This document shows positions 34,483 through 42,892 of a DNA stretch of 64,000 bases, piece by piece. The DNA is from Nostoc calcicola FACHB-3891 (GTDB lineage: Bacteria; Cyanobacteriota; Cyanobacteriia; Cyanobacteriales; Nostocaceae), in NCBI RefSeq assembly GCF_014697355.1, contig NZ_JACJRQ010000035.1, forward strand, positions 1 to 64,000, given 5' to 3'. The notes under the pieces were generated by a model that was given only the letters and a program-made list of their open reading frames with translations, did no database searches and had not been told where the DNA came from. The number at the start of each line of letters is the position of its first letter. Within the stretch, counting starts at the first letter, position 1. The position numbers and the translations under genes are program-made.

Positions 34483-35874
34483 ATGGTAAATCGACGGATT
34501 GCAGAAATATTGCGAAGTGGTCAACCTGATGAGTCTCTCCAAGTTCAAGGTTGGGTGAGAACAAAACGTGAGTCCAAAGGATTTGCTTTTATTGAAGTTA
34601 ATGACGGCTCATCGCTAGCTAATTTGCAAGTCGTCATCAATCAGGATTTGCCAGATTACGAACCTATCTTGAAAAAGCTGAATACCGGGGCTGCTGTTGA
34701 AGTGGCTGGGGTATTGGTGGCTTCTTTGGGTAAAGGACAGCGGATTGAGTTGAAAGCAGAGTCTATAACAGTCCACGGAGAAGCTGATCCCGATACATAT
34801 CCCCTGCAAAAGAAGCGTCATTCCTTTGAGTTTCTGCGAACCATTGGACATTTGCGATCGCGTACTAATTCTTTTGGTGCAGTTTTTCGGGTGAGAAATG
34901 CTTGTTCGGCTGCAATTCACCAATTCTTCCAAGAAAGAGGCTTTTTGTGGGTACACACACCCATCATTACTGCTAGCGATTGTGAAGGCGCAGGTGAACT
35001 TTTTAGCGTTACTAGTTTGGATTTAAAAAATATTCCCCGCACAGAAAATCAAGCAATAGATTACAGCCAAGACTTTTTTGCTAAACCTACATATTTAACA
35101 GTTAGCGGTCAATTAGAAGCGGAAATCATGGCGATGGCGTTTAGCAACGTCTATACATTTGGTCCTACCTTCCGTGCAGAAAATTCCAACACTTCGCGTC
35201 ATTTAGCAGAATTTTGGATGGTTGAGCCAGAAATGGCTTTTTGTGATTTAGAAGGCGATATGGATTTAGCTGAGGCGTTTCTGAAACACATTTTTAAATA
35301 TGTGTTGGAAACTTGCTCAGAAGATATGGAATTTTTCAATCAGCGTATTGATAATACTGTGTTAGCAACAGCCGAGAATATTATTAATAATGAATTTCAA
35401 CGCTTAACTTACACAGAAGCGATCGCACTTTTAGAAAAAGCCGATGTCAAATTTGAATATCCTGTGAGTTGGGGCTTAGACTTACAATCAGAACACGAAC
35501 GTTACCTGGCTGAACAAAAGTTTAAAAAACCAGTAATCGTCACAGATTATCCAGCGAAAATTAAAGCTTTTTATATGCGCTTGAACGATGATGAAAAAAC
35601 CGTCCGCGCAATGGATATTCTCGCGCCGAAAATTGGCGAAATTATTGGTGGTTCTCAGCGGGAAGAACGCTTAGATGTTCTAGAACGTCGCGTAGTAGCG
35701 CAAGGGTTAAACCCAGAGGAGTTATGGTGGTATCTAGATTTGCGTCGTTATGGTACTGTTCCTCACGCTGGTTTTGGTTTGGGTTTTGAAAGACTCGTAC
35801 AATTCATCACCGGAATGGCAAATATTCGTGATGTGATTCCCTTTCCCCGTACACCACAAAGTGCTGAGTTTTAG
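34483..35874 (+). CDS. asnS: asparaginyl-tRNA synthetase
   Basis: A 463-residue class IIb aminoacyl-tRNA synthetase charging tRNA-Asn. The N-terminal OB-fold binds the anticodon (VQGWVRTKRESKGFAFIEVN). The catalytic domain has motif 2 TFRAENSNTSRHLAEFWMVE and motif 3 GFGLGFERLVQF. The ATG at 34483 (MVNRRIAEILRSG) is preferred over the TTG at 34459, as it gives the usual cyanobacterial length. A miniature transposon end begins at its stop codon. The assignment is firm. Confidence 0.96.
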   Translation: MVNRRIAEILRSGQPDESLQVQGWVRTKRESKGFAFIEVNDGSSLANLQVVINQDLPDYEPILKKLNTGAAVEVAGVLVASLGKGQRIELKAESITVHGEADPDTYPLQKKRHSFEFLRTIGHLRSRTNSFGAVFRVRNACSAAIHQFFQERGFLWVHTPIITASDCEGAGELFSVTSLDLKNIPRTENQAIDYSQDFFAKPTYLTVSGQLEAEIMAMAFSNVYTFGPTFRAENSNTSRHLAEFWMVEPEMAFCDLEGDMDLAEAFLKHIFKYVLETCSEDMEFFNQRIDNTVLATAENIINNEFQRLTYTEAIALLEKADVKFEYPVSWGLDLQSEHERYLAEQKFKKPVIVTDYPAKIKAFYMRLNDDEKTVRAMDILAPKIGEIIGGSQREERLDVLERRVVAQGLNPEELWWYLDLRRYGTVPHAGFGLGFERLVQFITGMANIRDVIPFPRTPQSAEF

Positions 35875-36081
35875 AGGTTGTTTGAAAAGTGTTTTGCTGT
35901 GATTTTAAGCACGTTTAGATCCCCCCTAACCCCCCTTAAAAAGGAGGGAACTGGAATCAAAGTCCCCCTTGTTAAGGGGAGCCAGTGCGGTCTTGGGGGT
36001 TTCCCCCATGAGCAACTGGCGTGGATTTAGGGGGATCTATAACTTTTCGATACCAACAAGAGTACTTTTCAAACATCCTCT
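35873..36081. mobile_element. miniature inverted-repeat transposon abutting the asnS stop codon
   Basis: The terminal inverted repeats are AGAGGTTGTTTGAAAAGT at 35873-35890 and, at 36064-36081, the complement of AGAGGATGTTTGAAAAGT (one mismatch in 18). Inside is a second inverted pair, TAGATCCCCCCTAA and TTAGGGGGATCTA, plus CCCCCTT runs. The 209-bp element codes for nothing convincing. Its left end overlaps the last bases of asnS without changing the product's visible domains. Confidence 0.7.
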
Positions 36082-36141
36082 TAGTTTCAAAACAGGCGAG
36101 CATAAATCGCGTCTACACAAACCAAGTCCGTCTGAATGGAC

Positions 36142-36247
36142 TAAGGGACTTCCAAAAAATGGGTTATCCCAAATTATTTTTACATTTGTAGGGTAGCACA
36201 GCTGTGCTACCCTACGGTGGCATGTTTTTTTAATTGGAAGTACCTAA
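36142..36247. mobile_element. miniature inverted-repeat element, GGGACTTCC family, copy B
   Basis: It starts TAAGGGACTTCCAAAAAA and ends with AATTGGAAGTACCTA, imperfect inverted ends. At its centre is a perfect 28-bp palindrome at 36188-36215 (arms GTAGGGTAGCACAG). The segment ATCCCAAATTATTTTTACAT between the end and the palindrome is shared with copy C at 47651-47744 (where the orientation is reversed). Confidence 0.65.
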
Positions 36248-36257
36248 TAATAACTTT

Positions 36258-36283
36258 GAAACCCGCGAATGCGGGTTTTTCTT
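36258..36283 (+). terminator. hairpin terminator between asnS and the Rpn-family gene
   Basis: AACCCGC and GCGGGTT pair over a GAAT loop and are followed by TTTC. It lies after both miniature elements, so it may once have terminated asnS, or it may serve either strand. Confidence 0.5.
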
Positions 36284-36369
36284 GTATAGTCGCCTATTTT
36301 CTAAGTAGTGGATCTCAATTCTCCACTATATTAATTCTGAATTCTGAATTCTGAATTCTGAATTCTTAT

Positions 36370-37191
36370 TCAAGATTTTTGAATCTCCTGTTGTAAAACT
36401 TGAATTTGCTCAATAGATAATTCAGTAACTTCAGCAATTTGCTCTAAACTCATGCCAATTCGCAACAAATTTAAAGCTAACTTTCTTGTTGTTTCTGCTT
36501 TACCTTCTGCTTTGCCTTCTGCTTTGCCTTCTGCTTTGCCTTCTGCTTTGCCTTTAGCTTCGCCTTCTTCTAGGATTTGTTGATAAATGACTGATTCGCG
36601 CATAATCTCACTCCTGAAAATCTTGTTAATTACATTTTTATTTAACACTAGACCTGCTAGAATTCCACTGGCAGCAGCTATATTTCTTTGTAGCTGCCGA
36701 TCGCTAATTGCTTCAACTGCTTTGGCTACTTGGGTTAATACCATTGTAGGATCGTTTGTCTGGCTTAGCACGGCAAAGGGTAATAAGCCTGGAGTACTCA
36801 TAAATATGTCTGTTGGTTGTTCCCAGAGGCGTATTACCTCAAATTGATGATAAGTGTTGTTTAATCTAAAACTATTTTCACTGACTAATGCCGAACTTGT
36901 TTTTCTCAAATAGATTACTACTTGACGCATTTCTTTGTTAGGAAAACGGCGATAAACCCTAACCCGATAATCTAACATCCTAAATGGTATGTCTTCATCA
37001 GGATCGGTTTGAAACTCGGTATGTAAAACTAAATCATCAGATTGTAATAAGATTAATGAATCAGCGCGAATTGGTTCACTTGATAATTCAGTAGGGCTAA
37101 GTTCTGTTAATTTAATCGGTGAACCTAATAACCAAGTTGCTAAGTCGTCTTTGAAGTTTTCGGCAATGAATTTACAGATATTGTCATACAT
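36370..37191 (-). CDS. Rpn family recombination-promoting nuclease/putative transposase
   Basis: A 273-residue protein of the Rpn (PD-(D/E)XK, YhgA-like) family. The nuclease core shows RADSLILL, then LHTEFQTDPDEDIPFRMLDY with the E-x-Q form of the active site, then RQVVIYLRK. A variable middle follows, then about five tandem GKAE tetrapeptides encoded by a 12-bp repeat at about 36500-36555, and a helical tail (LRIGMSLEQIAEVTELSIEQ). Rpn proteins in E. coli cleave DNA and stimulate RecA-independent recombination; the many cyanobacterial copies are uncharacterised. Slippage in the GKAE repeat probably varies length. Confidence 0.85.
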   Translation of the reverse strand: MYDNICKFIAENFKDDLATWLLGSPIKLTELSPTELSSEPIRADSLILLQSDDLVLHTEFQTDPDEDIPFRMLDYRVRVYRRFPNKEMRQVVIYLRKTSSALVSENSFRLNNTYHQFEVIRLWEQPTDIFMSTPGLLPFAVLSQTNDPTMVLTQVAKAVEAISDRQLQRNIAAASGILAGLVLNKNVINKIFRSEIMRESVIYQQILEEGEAKGKAEGKAEGKAEGKAEGKAETTRKLALNLLRIGMSLEQIAEVTELSIEQIQVLQQEIQKS

Positions 37192-37350
37192 AGCAGCTTT
37201 CAGAAATGAGTATTACATATTCTTGAGAAAAATTAAATTTGTTGGTGTTGAATTTCCTCCCGTCAATCCAGCCTACTATTACTAATAAAGTGTCTGAAAA
37301 TTAGAAAAAAATAACATATAGTTGATAAAATATCACATATCTGATGACTA

Positions 37351-37833
37351 ATGTTATTGTTAATCCTCAGCATTAATAATGAGCGATACGCCATAGAAAG
37401 CCGGCAAGTTGTAGAAGTGATACCACTTGTCGTTCTCAAAACCTTGCCCCACAAACCTGAACATATTGCAGGTGTTTTTAACTATCGGGGACGTATTGTA
37501 CCAGTCATAGACTTGTCTGAATTGATGAGTGGCAAACCTTGTTGTGAACACTTCAGTACTCGGATTGTATTAGTCAAATACTGGGGAAAAAATACTCCAG
37601 AAGTCACAGAACCTCATATTTTAGGTCTGATGGCGGAACAAATTGTAGAAACATTACACAAGTCTGAGTCGGAATTTGTCGATTCCAATATTCAGATAGA
37701 TGCAGCACCATATTTGGGCAAGATGATTGTAGACGATCGAGGGATGATTCAGTGTCTTCGCATTGAGTACTTGTTGTCAGAAATGCAGCAAGTCAATCTC
37801 TTGCCAGAAAGTGGTCGCAATCGTGGATTTTAG
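37351..37833 (+). CDS. cheW: CheW-like scaffold protein (WspB position)
   Basis: A 160-residue CheW domain (LILSINNERYAIESRQVVEV, HIAGVFNYRGRIVPVIDLSE) that links chemoreceptors to the CheA kinase. It is the first gene of the 13-kb plus-strand signalling cluster, 21 bases before cheR. In Wsp systems the equivalent first scaffold gene is wspB. The start is ATG at 37351. Confidence 0.9.
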   Translation: MLLLILSINNERYAIESRQVVEVIPLVVLKTLPHKPEHIAGVFNYRGRIVPVIDLSELMSGKPCCEHFSTRIVLVKYWGKNTPEVTEPHILGLMAEQIVETLHKSESEFVDSNIQIDAAPYLGKMIVDDRGMIQCLRIEYLLSEMQQVNLLPESGRNRGF

Positions 37834-37854
37834 ATTAGTCTGAAGACTCAACAA

Positions 37855-39138
37855 ATGGCGCAATTTGTGATAGAAGCTTTAATAAAAAGCAAAATTGGTT
37901 TAGATGCAAATTCTATTGGTGCTGATGCGATCGCTAGTGTGATTTCTCAACGCATGGTAGATTGCGGTATAGCGGATATTGCTAACTATCTGGGAAAATT
38001 ACAGGCATCTAGCGAAGAATGGGAAGCACTGATTGATAGCGTAATTGTTCCAGAAACTTGGTTTTTTCGAGAACCAGAGTCTTTGACGTTTCTGAAGCAT
38101 TATGTATTATCTGAGTGGTTACCAAGAAATCCTCAAGGTGTACTGCGGGTTTTGAGTCTGCCGTGTTCTACTGGTGAAGAACCATATTCCATTGCGATCG
38201 CTTTATTGGAAGCAGGATTAAATCCTACAAATATTCACATCGATGCTGTTGATATTAGCAAAAAGTGTCTGCTAAAAGCCCAACGAGCAATCTACCATCA
38301 ATACTCATTTCGAGGCAATACCCAATTATTTCAACAGCGCTATTTTCAACCGACTGAGCCAGGATACCACCTCTGCAAACAAGTCAGAAGCATGGTAAAT
38401 TTTCTCCACGGTAACTTATTAGATAGCAATTTGTTACTGGGTACAGCGCCCTATGATATTGTCTTTTGCCGTAACCTTTTGATTTACTTCGATCGACCCA
38501 CCAAAATACACACTATTAAAGTACTGGAAAAGTTACTGTTCCCAGGAGGTTTGTTGTTTGTTGGTCACGCAGAAACTGGTTTGCTGCTGAACTCATGTTT
38601 TGTTTCTGTGCGTCAGCCTTTAGCATTTGCATATCATAAAGCAGTTGCATCTGGTGTTGGAATTAAAGAAAGCGATACCTGGGGCGGGCTTTGCGGCAAA
38701 ACTACTGTTAACAATCGTCCTCTAAGCGATCGCAAACCATACCTCACAAATATAAGTCCTCCACGACACTCCAAACCCCATATCCCAGGGGAAACTACCA
38801 AAATAAATACTAAAATTTCAACTCAAAATATTCCAGACAATTTATTAGAAACAGCAAAAATTTTAGCCGATCGGGGTTGCTTAGATGAGGCAATTCAACT
38901 ATGCAATTCTTATCTAGGCCAAAATCGTGGGAGTATCGAAGCCTATGTTCTGCTTGGTCAGGTGCAGCAAGCAATGGCACAAAATGAGCAGGCAGCACAA
39001 TCTTTTGAAAAGGCAATTTACTTGCAACCTACTCACGAAGAGGCACTTACGCATCTGGCATTACTCAGAGAACATCAGGGAAATATTGGTAGTGCAAATC
39101 TTCTCTGGCAGCGAATTCATCGACTAAAGAAGAAGTGA
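37855..39138 (+). CDS. cheR: CheR-type methyltransferase with TPR C terminus (WspC-like)
   Basis: A 427-residue protein. Residues 1-270 are a CheR glutamate methyltransferase (PETWFFREPESLTFLKHYVL, SLPCSTGEEPYSIAIALLEA for SAM binding, VFCRNLLIYFD, LLFVGHAETG). A linker with little order follows, then at least two tetratricopeptide repeats (residues 330-425, AYVLLGQVQQAMAQNEQAAQ). It methylates the receptors next to it to set adaptation. A TPR-tailed CheR is characteristic of Wsp/Frz-type non-flagellar systems. Confidence 0.92.
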   Translation: MAQFVIEALIKSKIGLDANSIGADAIASVISQRMVDCGIADIANYLGKLQASSEEWEALIDSVIVPETWFFREPESLTFLKHYVLSEWLPRNPQGVLRVLSLPCSTGEEPYSIAIALLEAGLNPTNIHIDAVDISKKCLLKAQRAIYHQYSFRGNTQLFQQRYFQPTEPGYHLCKQVRSMVNFLHGNLLDSNLLLGTAPYDIVFCRNLLIYFDRPTKIHTIKVLEKLLFPGGLLFVGHAETGLLLNSCFVSVRQPLAFAYHKAVASGVGIKESDTWGGLCGKTTVNNRPLSDRKPYLTNISPPRHSKPHIPGETTKINTKISTQNIPDNLLETAKILADRGCLDEAIQLCNSYLGQNRGSIEAYVLLGQVQQAMAQNEQAAQSFEKAIYLQPTHEEALTHLALLREHQGNIGSANLLWQRIHRLKKK

Positions 39139-39375
39139 ATTACTGCATTGAAGAAGAATTCTGCAAGTCAGAATTCAGAATTCAGAATGAACAGGGAAAA
39201 AGGTATTTAGGGGTGTACTGAGTTTTTTCAAAAATCAAATATGAGTCATATAGAGATTAACAAATAAAGTGCTTAATAATTTGTTGCACAATTGCTGATG
39301 TGAACTGTTATTTTCGTTCCTTATTTGGGAATTTTAGTAATTGAAGCGATACGGTTACTAACAGTCTCAAAAAAT

Positions 39376-41025
39376 ATGCAACAAGGAATAAGAATTAATC
39401 AATTTGTCATGGGTGGATTTGGAGTCATCTTAGTATTAACAGCGATTACCAGTTTTATATCTAAATCAGCAACGGATTCTCTTATAGATTCTCTAACTTT
39501 ATTAAACCATACTTATTCAGTTAAATTTTATTTAAAAGAAATTGAAAAGAATTTAGTTGATGCTGAAACTGGACAAAGGGGATTTTTGATTACAAATAAG
39601 TCGGAGTATCTCCAGCCATATAATAATGCCATTAACAAAGTAAAAGACAATATAAAAGAGTTAAGTAATAAAATTACAGACAATGAAAAACAAATTAATA
39701 ATTTAGATATTGTTGAAAATTCTGTCCAAGAAAAGTTTCAAGAATTAGCAGAAACAATCAGCCTAAAACAATCTGGAAAACAGCAAGAATTACTAGCTCT
39801 GATTCTTTCCGATAAAGGCAAAAGAATTATGGATGTAATTAGAGAAAAACTAGATGAAATGCTGCAAATAGAAGAACAACTTTTAGAAGAAAGACAAAAG
39901 CAAGCAAGCCAGGTTCAGGCATTTACAAATTTTATGAATCTAGCTAATTTTTTCTGTATCCTGATTGTGTCAATAATTGTCTCACTGGTTATTATCCGTA
40001 TCCTCAGTTTTTCCTTAAGTCGCTCCTTGCAGTCGGCTTTTAGTATAGCAGAACGAGTTTCTGCTGGTGATTTAACAACCCAAATTGAAGTTACCACAGA
40101 TGATGAAATTGGCAGGTTAATGGCCTCTTTGAAAAACATGATCGCTAACCTGAATCTTCTAGTCCGTCAGGTGCAAAACTCAGGCATTTTGGTTACCACT
40201 TCAGCTACTCAAATTGCTGCGTCCGGGAAACAATTAGAGGGGACAATTTCTGAACAAGTAGCCTCTACAAATGAAGTAACTGCTACTGCCAAAGAAATTG
40301 CTGCTACCTCTAGGGGATTGGTAAATACTATGGAACAAGTAGCGTCCATGTCACAAATCACAAGGACAGCTGCTAGCAGTAGTCAAAAAGATTTACTTCG
40401 TATGGAAGTCACCATGCGACAGTTGTCAGAAGCCACCAATGCCATTGCTAGCCGACTAGGAGTAATCAGCGAAAAGGCTAACAACATTAACAATATCGTG
40501 GTTGCAATTACCAAAGTGGCAGACCAGACAAATTTGCTGTCGTTAAATGCCGCCATAGAGGCTGAAAAAGCTGGAGAATACGGCTTGGGTTTTGCGGTTG
40601 TTGCTAGAGAAATTCGCCGACTGGCAGATCAAACTGCGATCGCTACCGTTGACATTGAACAGATGGTTAAACAGATGCAATCGTCAGTGTCTACAGGTGT
40701 GATGGAAATGGATAAGTTTGCCACGGAAGTAGGACGGAGTGTAGAAGATGTTGTTAGCATCAGTTTGCAAATTGGGCAAATTATTCAGCAAGTGCAAGAC
40801 CTCACGCCACATTTTGAGTCTGTAAACCAGGGTATGGAAATTCAATCGCTGGGAGCGCAACAAATCAGTGATGCGATGGTGCAGTTGAGTAGTACTTCAT
40901 TACAAACAGCAGATTCTCTGCGGGAAATTAATAGTGCGATCGCTCAACTCAACCAAGTCGCCCAAGGATTGCGTCAAGAAATTTCTCGCTTTCAGGTGAA
41001 AACAGAATCTTCCATATCTGCTTGA
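39376..41025 (+). CDS. methyl-accepting chemoreceptor with CHASE3 sensor (first of three)
   Basis: A 549-residue receptor. Membrane helix 1 is at about 10-30. A periplasmic four-helix CHASE3 domain follows (DAETGQRGFLITNKSEYLQP). Helix 2 is near 205-225, then HAMP (RSLQSAFSIAERVSAGDLTT) and a cytoplasmic signalling hairpin with VADQTNLLSLNAAIEAEKAG. The EAEKAGEYG..FAVVAREIRRLADQ form is that of WspA-type receptors. It probably senses an envelope or surface signal. The ATG at 39376 is chosen over a TTG at 39325. Its cytoplasmic half is nearly identical to those of the next two genes. Confidence 0.92.
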   Translation: MQQGIRINQFVMGGFGVILVLTAITSFISKSATDSLIDSLTLLNHTYSVKFYLKEIEKNLVDAETGQRGFLITNKSEYLQPYNNAINKVKDNIKELSNKITDNEKQINNLDIVENSVQEKFQELAETISLKQSGKQQELLALILSDKGKRIMDVIREKLDEMLQIEEQLLEERQKQASQVQAFTNFMNLANFFCILIVSIIVSLVIIRILSFSLSRSLQSAFSIAERVSAGDLTTQIEVTTDDEIGRLMASLKNMIANLNLLVRQVQNSGILVTTSATQIAASGKQLEGTISEQVASTNEVTATAKEIAATSRGLVNTMEQVASMSQITRTAASSSQKDLLRMEVTMRQLSEATNAIASRLGVISEKANNINNIVVAITKVADQTNLLSLNAAIEAEKAGEYGLGFAVVAREIRRLADQTAIATVDIEQMVKQMQSSVSTGVMEMDKFATEVGRSVEDVVSISLQIGQIIQQVQDLTPHFESVNQGMEIQSLGAQQISDAMVQLSSTSLQTADSLREINSAIAQLNQVAQGLRQEISRFQVKTESSISA

Positions 41026-41124
41026 GTAGATGTGAGCATAGAGGGCAAATTATTTAATATTTTGGATTCTGTAAATACGTGTTCGACCGGCAATAAATTT
41101 AATCACAAATTAAGGAAAGATAAG

Positions 41125-42777
41125 ATGCTTGCCAATTGGAAAATCAAAGATCTAACTTTACTTGGTTTTTCTATCCCAACAGTTTTAATGATTGGGTTTA
41201 GTGTCATAGTGTATACAACTTCCAATCAAATATCACAAACTTTTAGACAAGTAGGTATTTCTCAGACTGCCCTAGTAGGTAAAGGTCAGATGTATATCCA
41301 TCTGATCAATATGGATCGTAGAATTCGCAGATATACCCTTGACTCTCAAATAAACAAGGATGCTTTAGATTTATACGAAAAAGATAAGCGTGACTTGCAG
41401 AATTCATATGAGCTAGTGGATAAAACTATCGAGAATTTAAAGCAAAAAGAACGATTAAAAAATATGTACAAAGTTTATATTGATTATAACAAACTTAAAG
41501 ATAATTTTGTTAATAATTCAATTCCAACAACAGATAAAAATAATGAGGTACAAGAAACTTTTTTCCAACAATCAAAGGCAATATTTGACGAATTTGAACG
41601 AATAGCCAATGAATTTGAAGTTAATGAAAAGCAGATTTTAGAACAAAGTATAAGTTCAACTAAATCTACTTTATTTTTTTTGAGTTCATTAACTATAACT
41701 GCATCAATATTATCATTATTAATTGCCATTGCTGCTACTTTTTTCATTGCTCAAATGTTGGGTAGGAAAATTGCCAAGGCTGTGCAAGTAGCAGATAGGA
41801 TTTCGGTGGGTGATTTGACGCAAACTGTTGTTGAGGGGGCAGCTAACAGTAAAGATGAGGTTGGGCAACTCCTCAAAGCCTTCCAGAGTATGATCCAGAG
41901 TCTCAATACACTGGTTCGTCAAGTACAGCAGTCTGGCATACAAGTGACTTCTTCGACGACTCAAATAGCAGCATCAGGCAAGCAATTGGAAGCGACAATT
42001 ACCGAACAAGTAGCTTCTACCAACGAAGTTACAGCCGCCGCCAAAGAAATTTTTGCTACTTCCAAAGAATTGGTAAAAACGATGGAAGAAGTAGCAGGAA
42101 TGTCACAAGCCACAACCACAGCGGCTAATGATAGCCAAAAAGATTTACTGCGGATGGAAGCTACCATGCGCCAATTAGCAGAAGCCACCAATTCTATAGC
42201 TGCCAGACTTGGGGTAATTAGTGAAAAGGCTAACAACATAAACAATATTGTTGTCACAATTACCAAAGTGGCAGACCAAACTAATTTGCTGTCTTTAAAT
42301 GCAGCCATCGAAGCGGAAAAAGCTGGAGAATACGGCTTGGGTTTTGCCGTTGTTGCTAGAGAAATTCGCCGACTGGCAGATCAAACTGCCGTTGCTACCT
42401 TAGATATTGAGCAAATGGTCAAGCAGATGCAATCCTCCGTGTCTACAGGTGTGATGGAAATGGACAAGTTTGCCGCCGAAGTCGGGCGGAGTGTGGAAGA
42501 TGTTGCCAATATTAGTACTCAGGTAGGACAAATTATCCAGCAAATACAATATTTAGCACCGCGTTTTGAAGCAGTAAACCAAGGAACAGAAATACAGTCC
42601 CAAGGGGCGCAACAAATTAGTGATGCGATGGTGCAGTTGAGTAGTACTTCATTGCAAACAGCCGATTCTCTGCGGGAAATTAATTATGCGATCGCTCAAC
42701 TCAACCAAGTTTCCCAAGGATTGCGTCAAGAAATTTCTCGCTTTCAGGTGAAAGCAGAATCTTCCATATCTGCTTGA
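41125..42777 (+). CDS. methyl-accepting chemoreceptor (second of three)
   Basis: A 550-residue receptor with two membrane helices (LTLLGFSIPTVLMIGFSVIV near the start; FFLSSLTITASILSLLIAIA near 200). Between them is a helical periplasmic sensor (YIHLINMDRRIRRYTLDSQI), then HAMP, then the same signalling hairpin as its neighbours. The periplasmic parts of the three receptors share no obvious sequence, so they probably read different inputs into one kinase. The ATG at 41125 has AAGGAAAG just upstream; an earlier GTG at 41032 gives an N terminus unlike receptors. Confidence 0.9.
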   Translation: MLANWKIKDLTLLGFSIPTVLMIGFSVIVYTTSNQISQTFRQVGISQTALVGKGQMYIHLINMDRRIRRYTLDSQINKDALDLYEKDKRDLQNSYELVDKTIENLKQKERLKNMYKVYIDYNKLKDNFVNNSIPTTDKNNEVQETFFQQSKAIFDEFERIANEFEVNEKQILEQSISSTKSTLFFLSSLTITASILSLLIAIAATFFIAQMLGRKIAKAVQVADRISVGDLTQTVVEGAANSKDEVGQLLKAFQSMIQSLNTLVRQVQQSGIQVTSSTTQIAASGKQLEATITEQVASTNEVTAAAKEIFATSKELVKTMEEVAGMSQATTTAANDSQKDLLRMEATMRQLAEATNSIAARLGVISEKANNINNIVVTITKVADQTNLLSLNAAIEAEKAGEYGLGFAVVAREIRRLADQTAVATLDIEQMVKQMQSSVSTGVMEMDKFAAEVGRSVEDVANISTQVGQIIQQIQYLAPRFEAVNQGTEIQSQGAQQISDAMVQLSSTSLQTADSLREINYAIAQLNQVSQGLRQEISRFQVKAESSISA

Positions 42778-42892
42778 GTAGACGCAATAAGTTGTTTCAA
42801 AATAAAAATACAGACTGTTCATCTTGTTTGTGATTTGGGAATTTTAAGAGATGAACGCGTTTTACATCAACAGAGGAACTGTAGGATATCCA

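Noticed and set aside
35969..36196. A 75-codon plus-strand frame after asnS
   Set aside because: It runs across the right half of one miniature transposon and into the next, through palindromes and C-rich runs; no protein-like composition.
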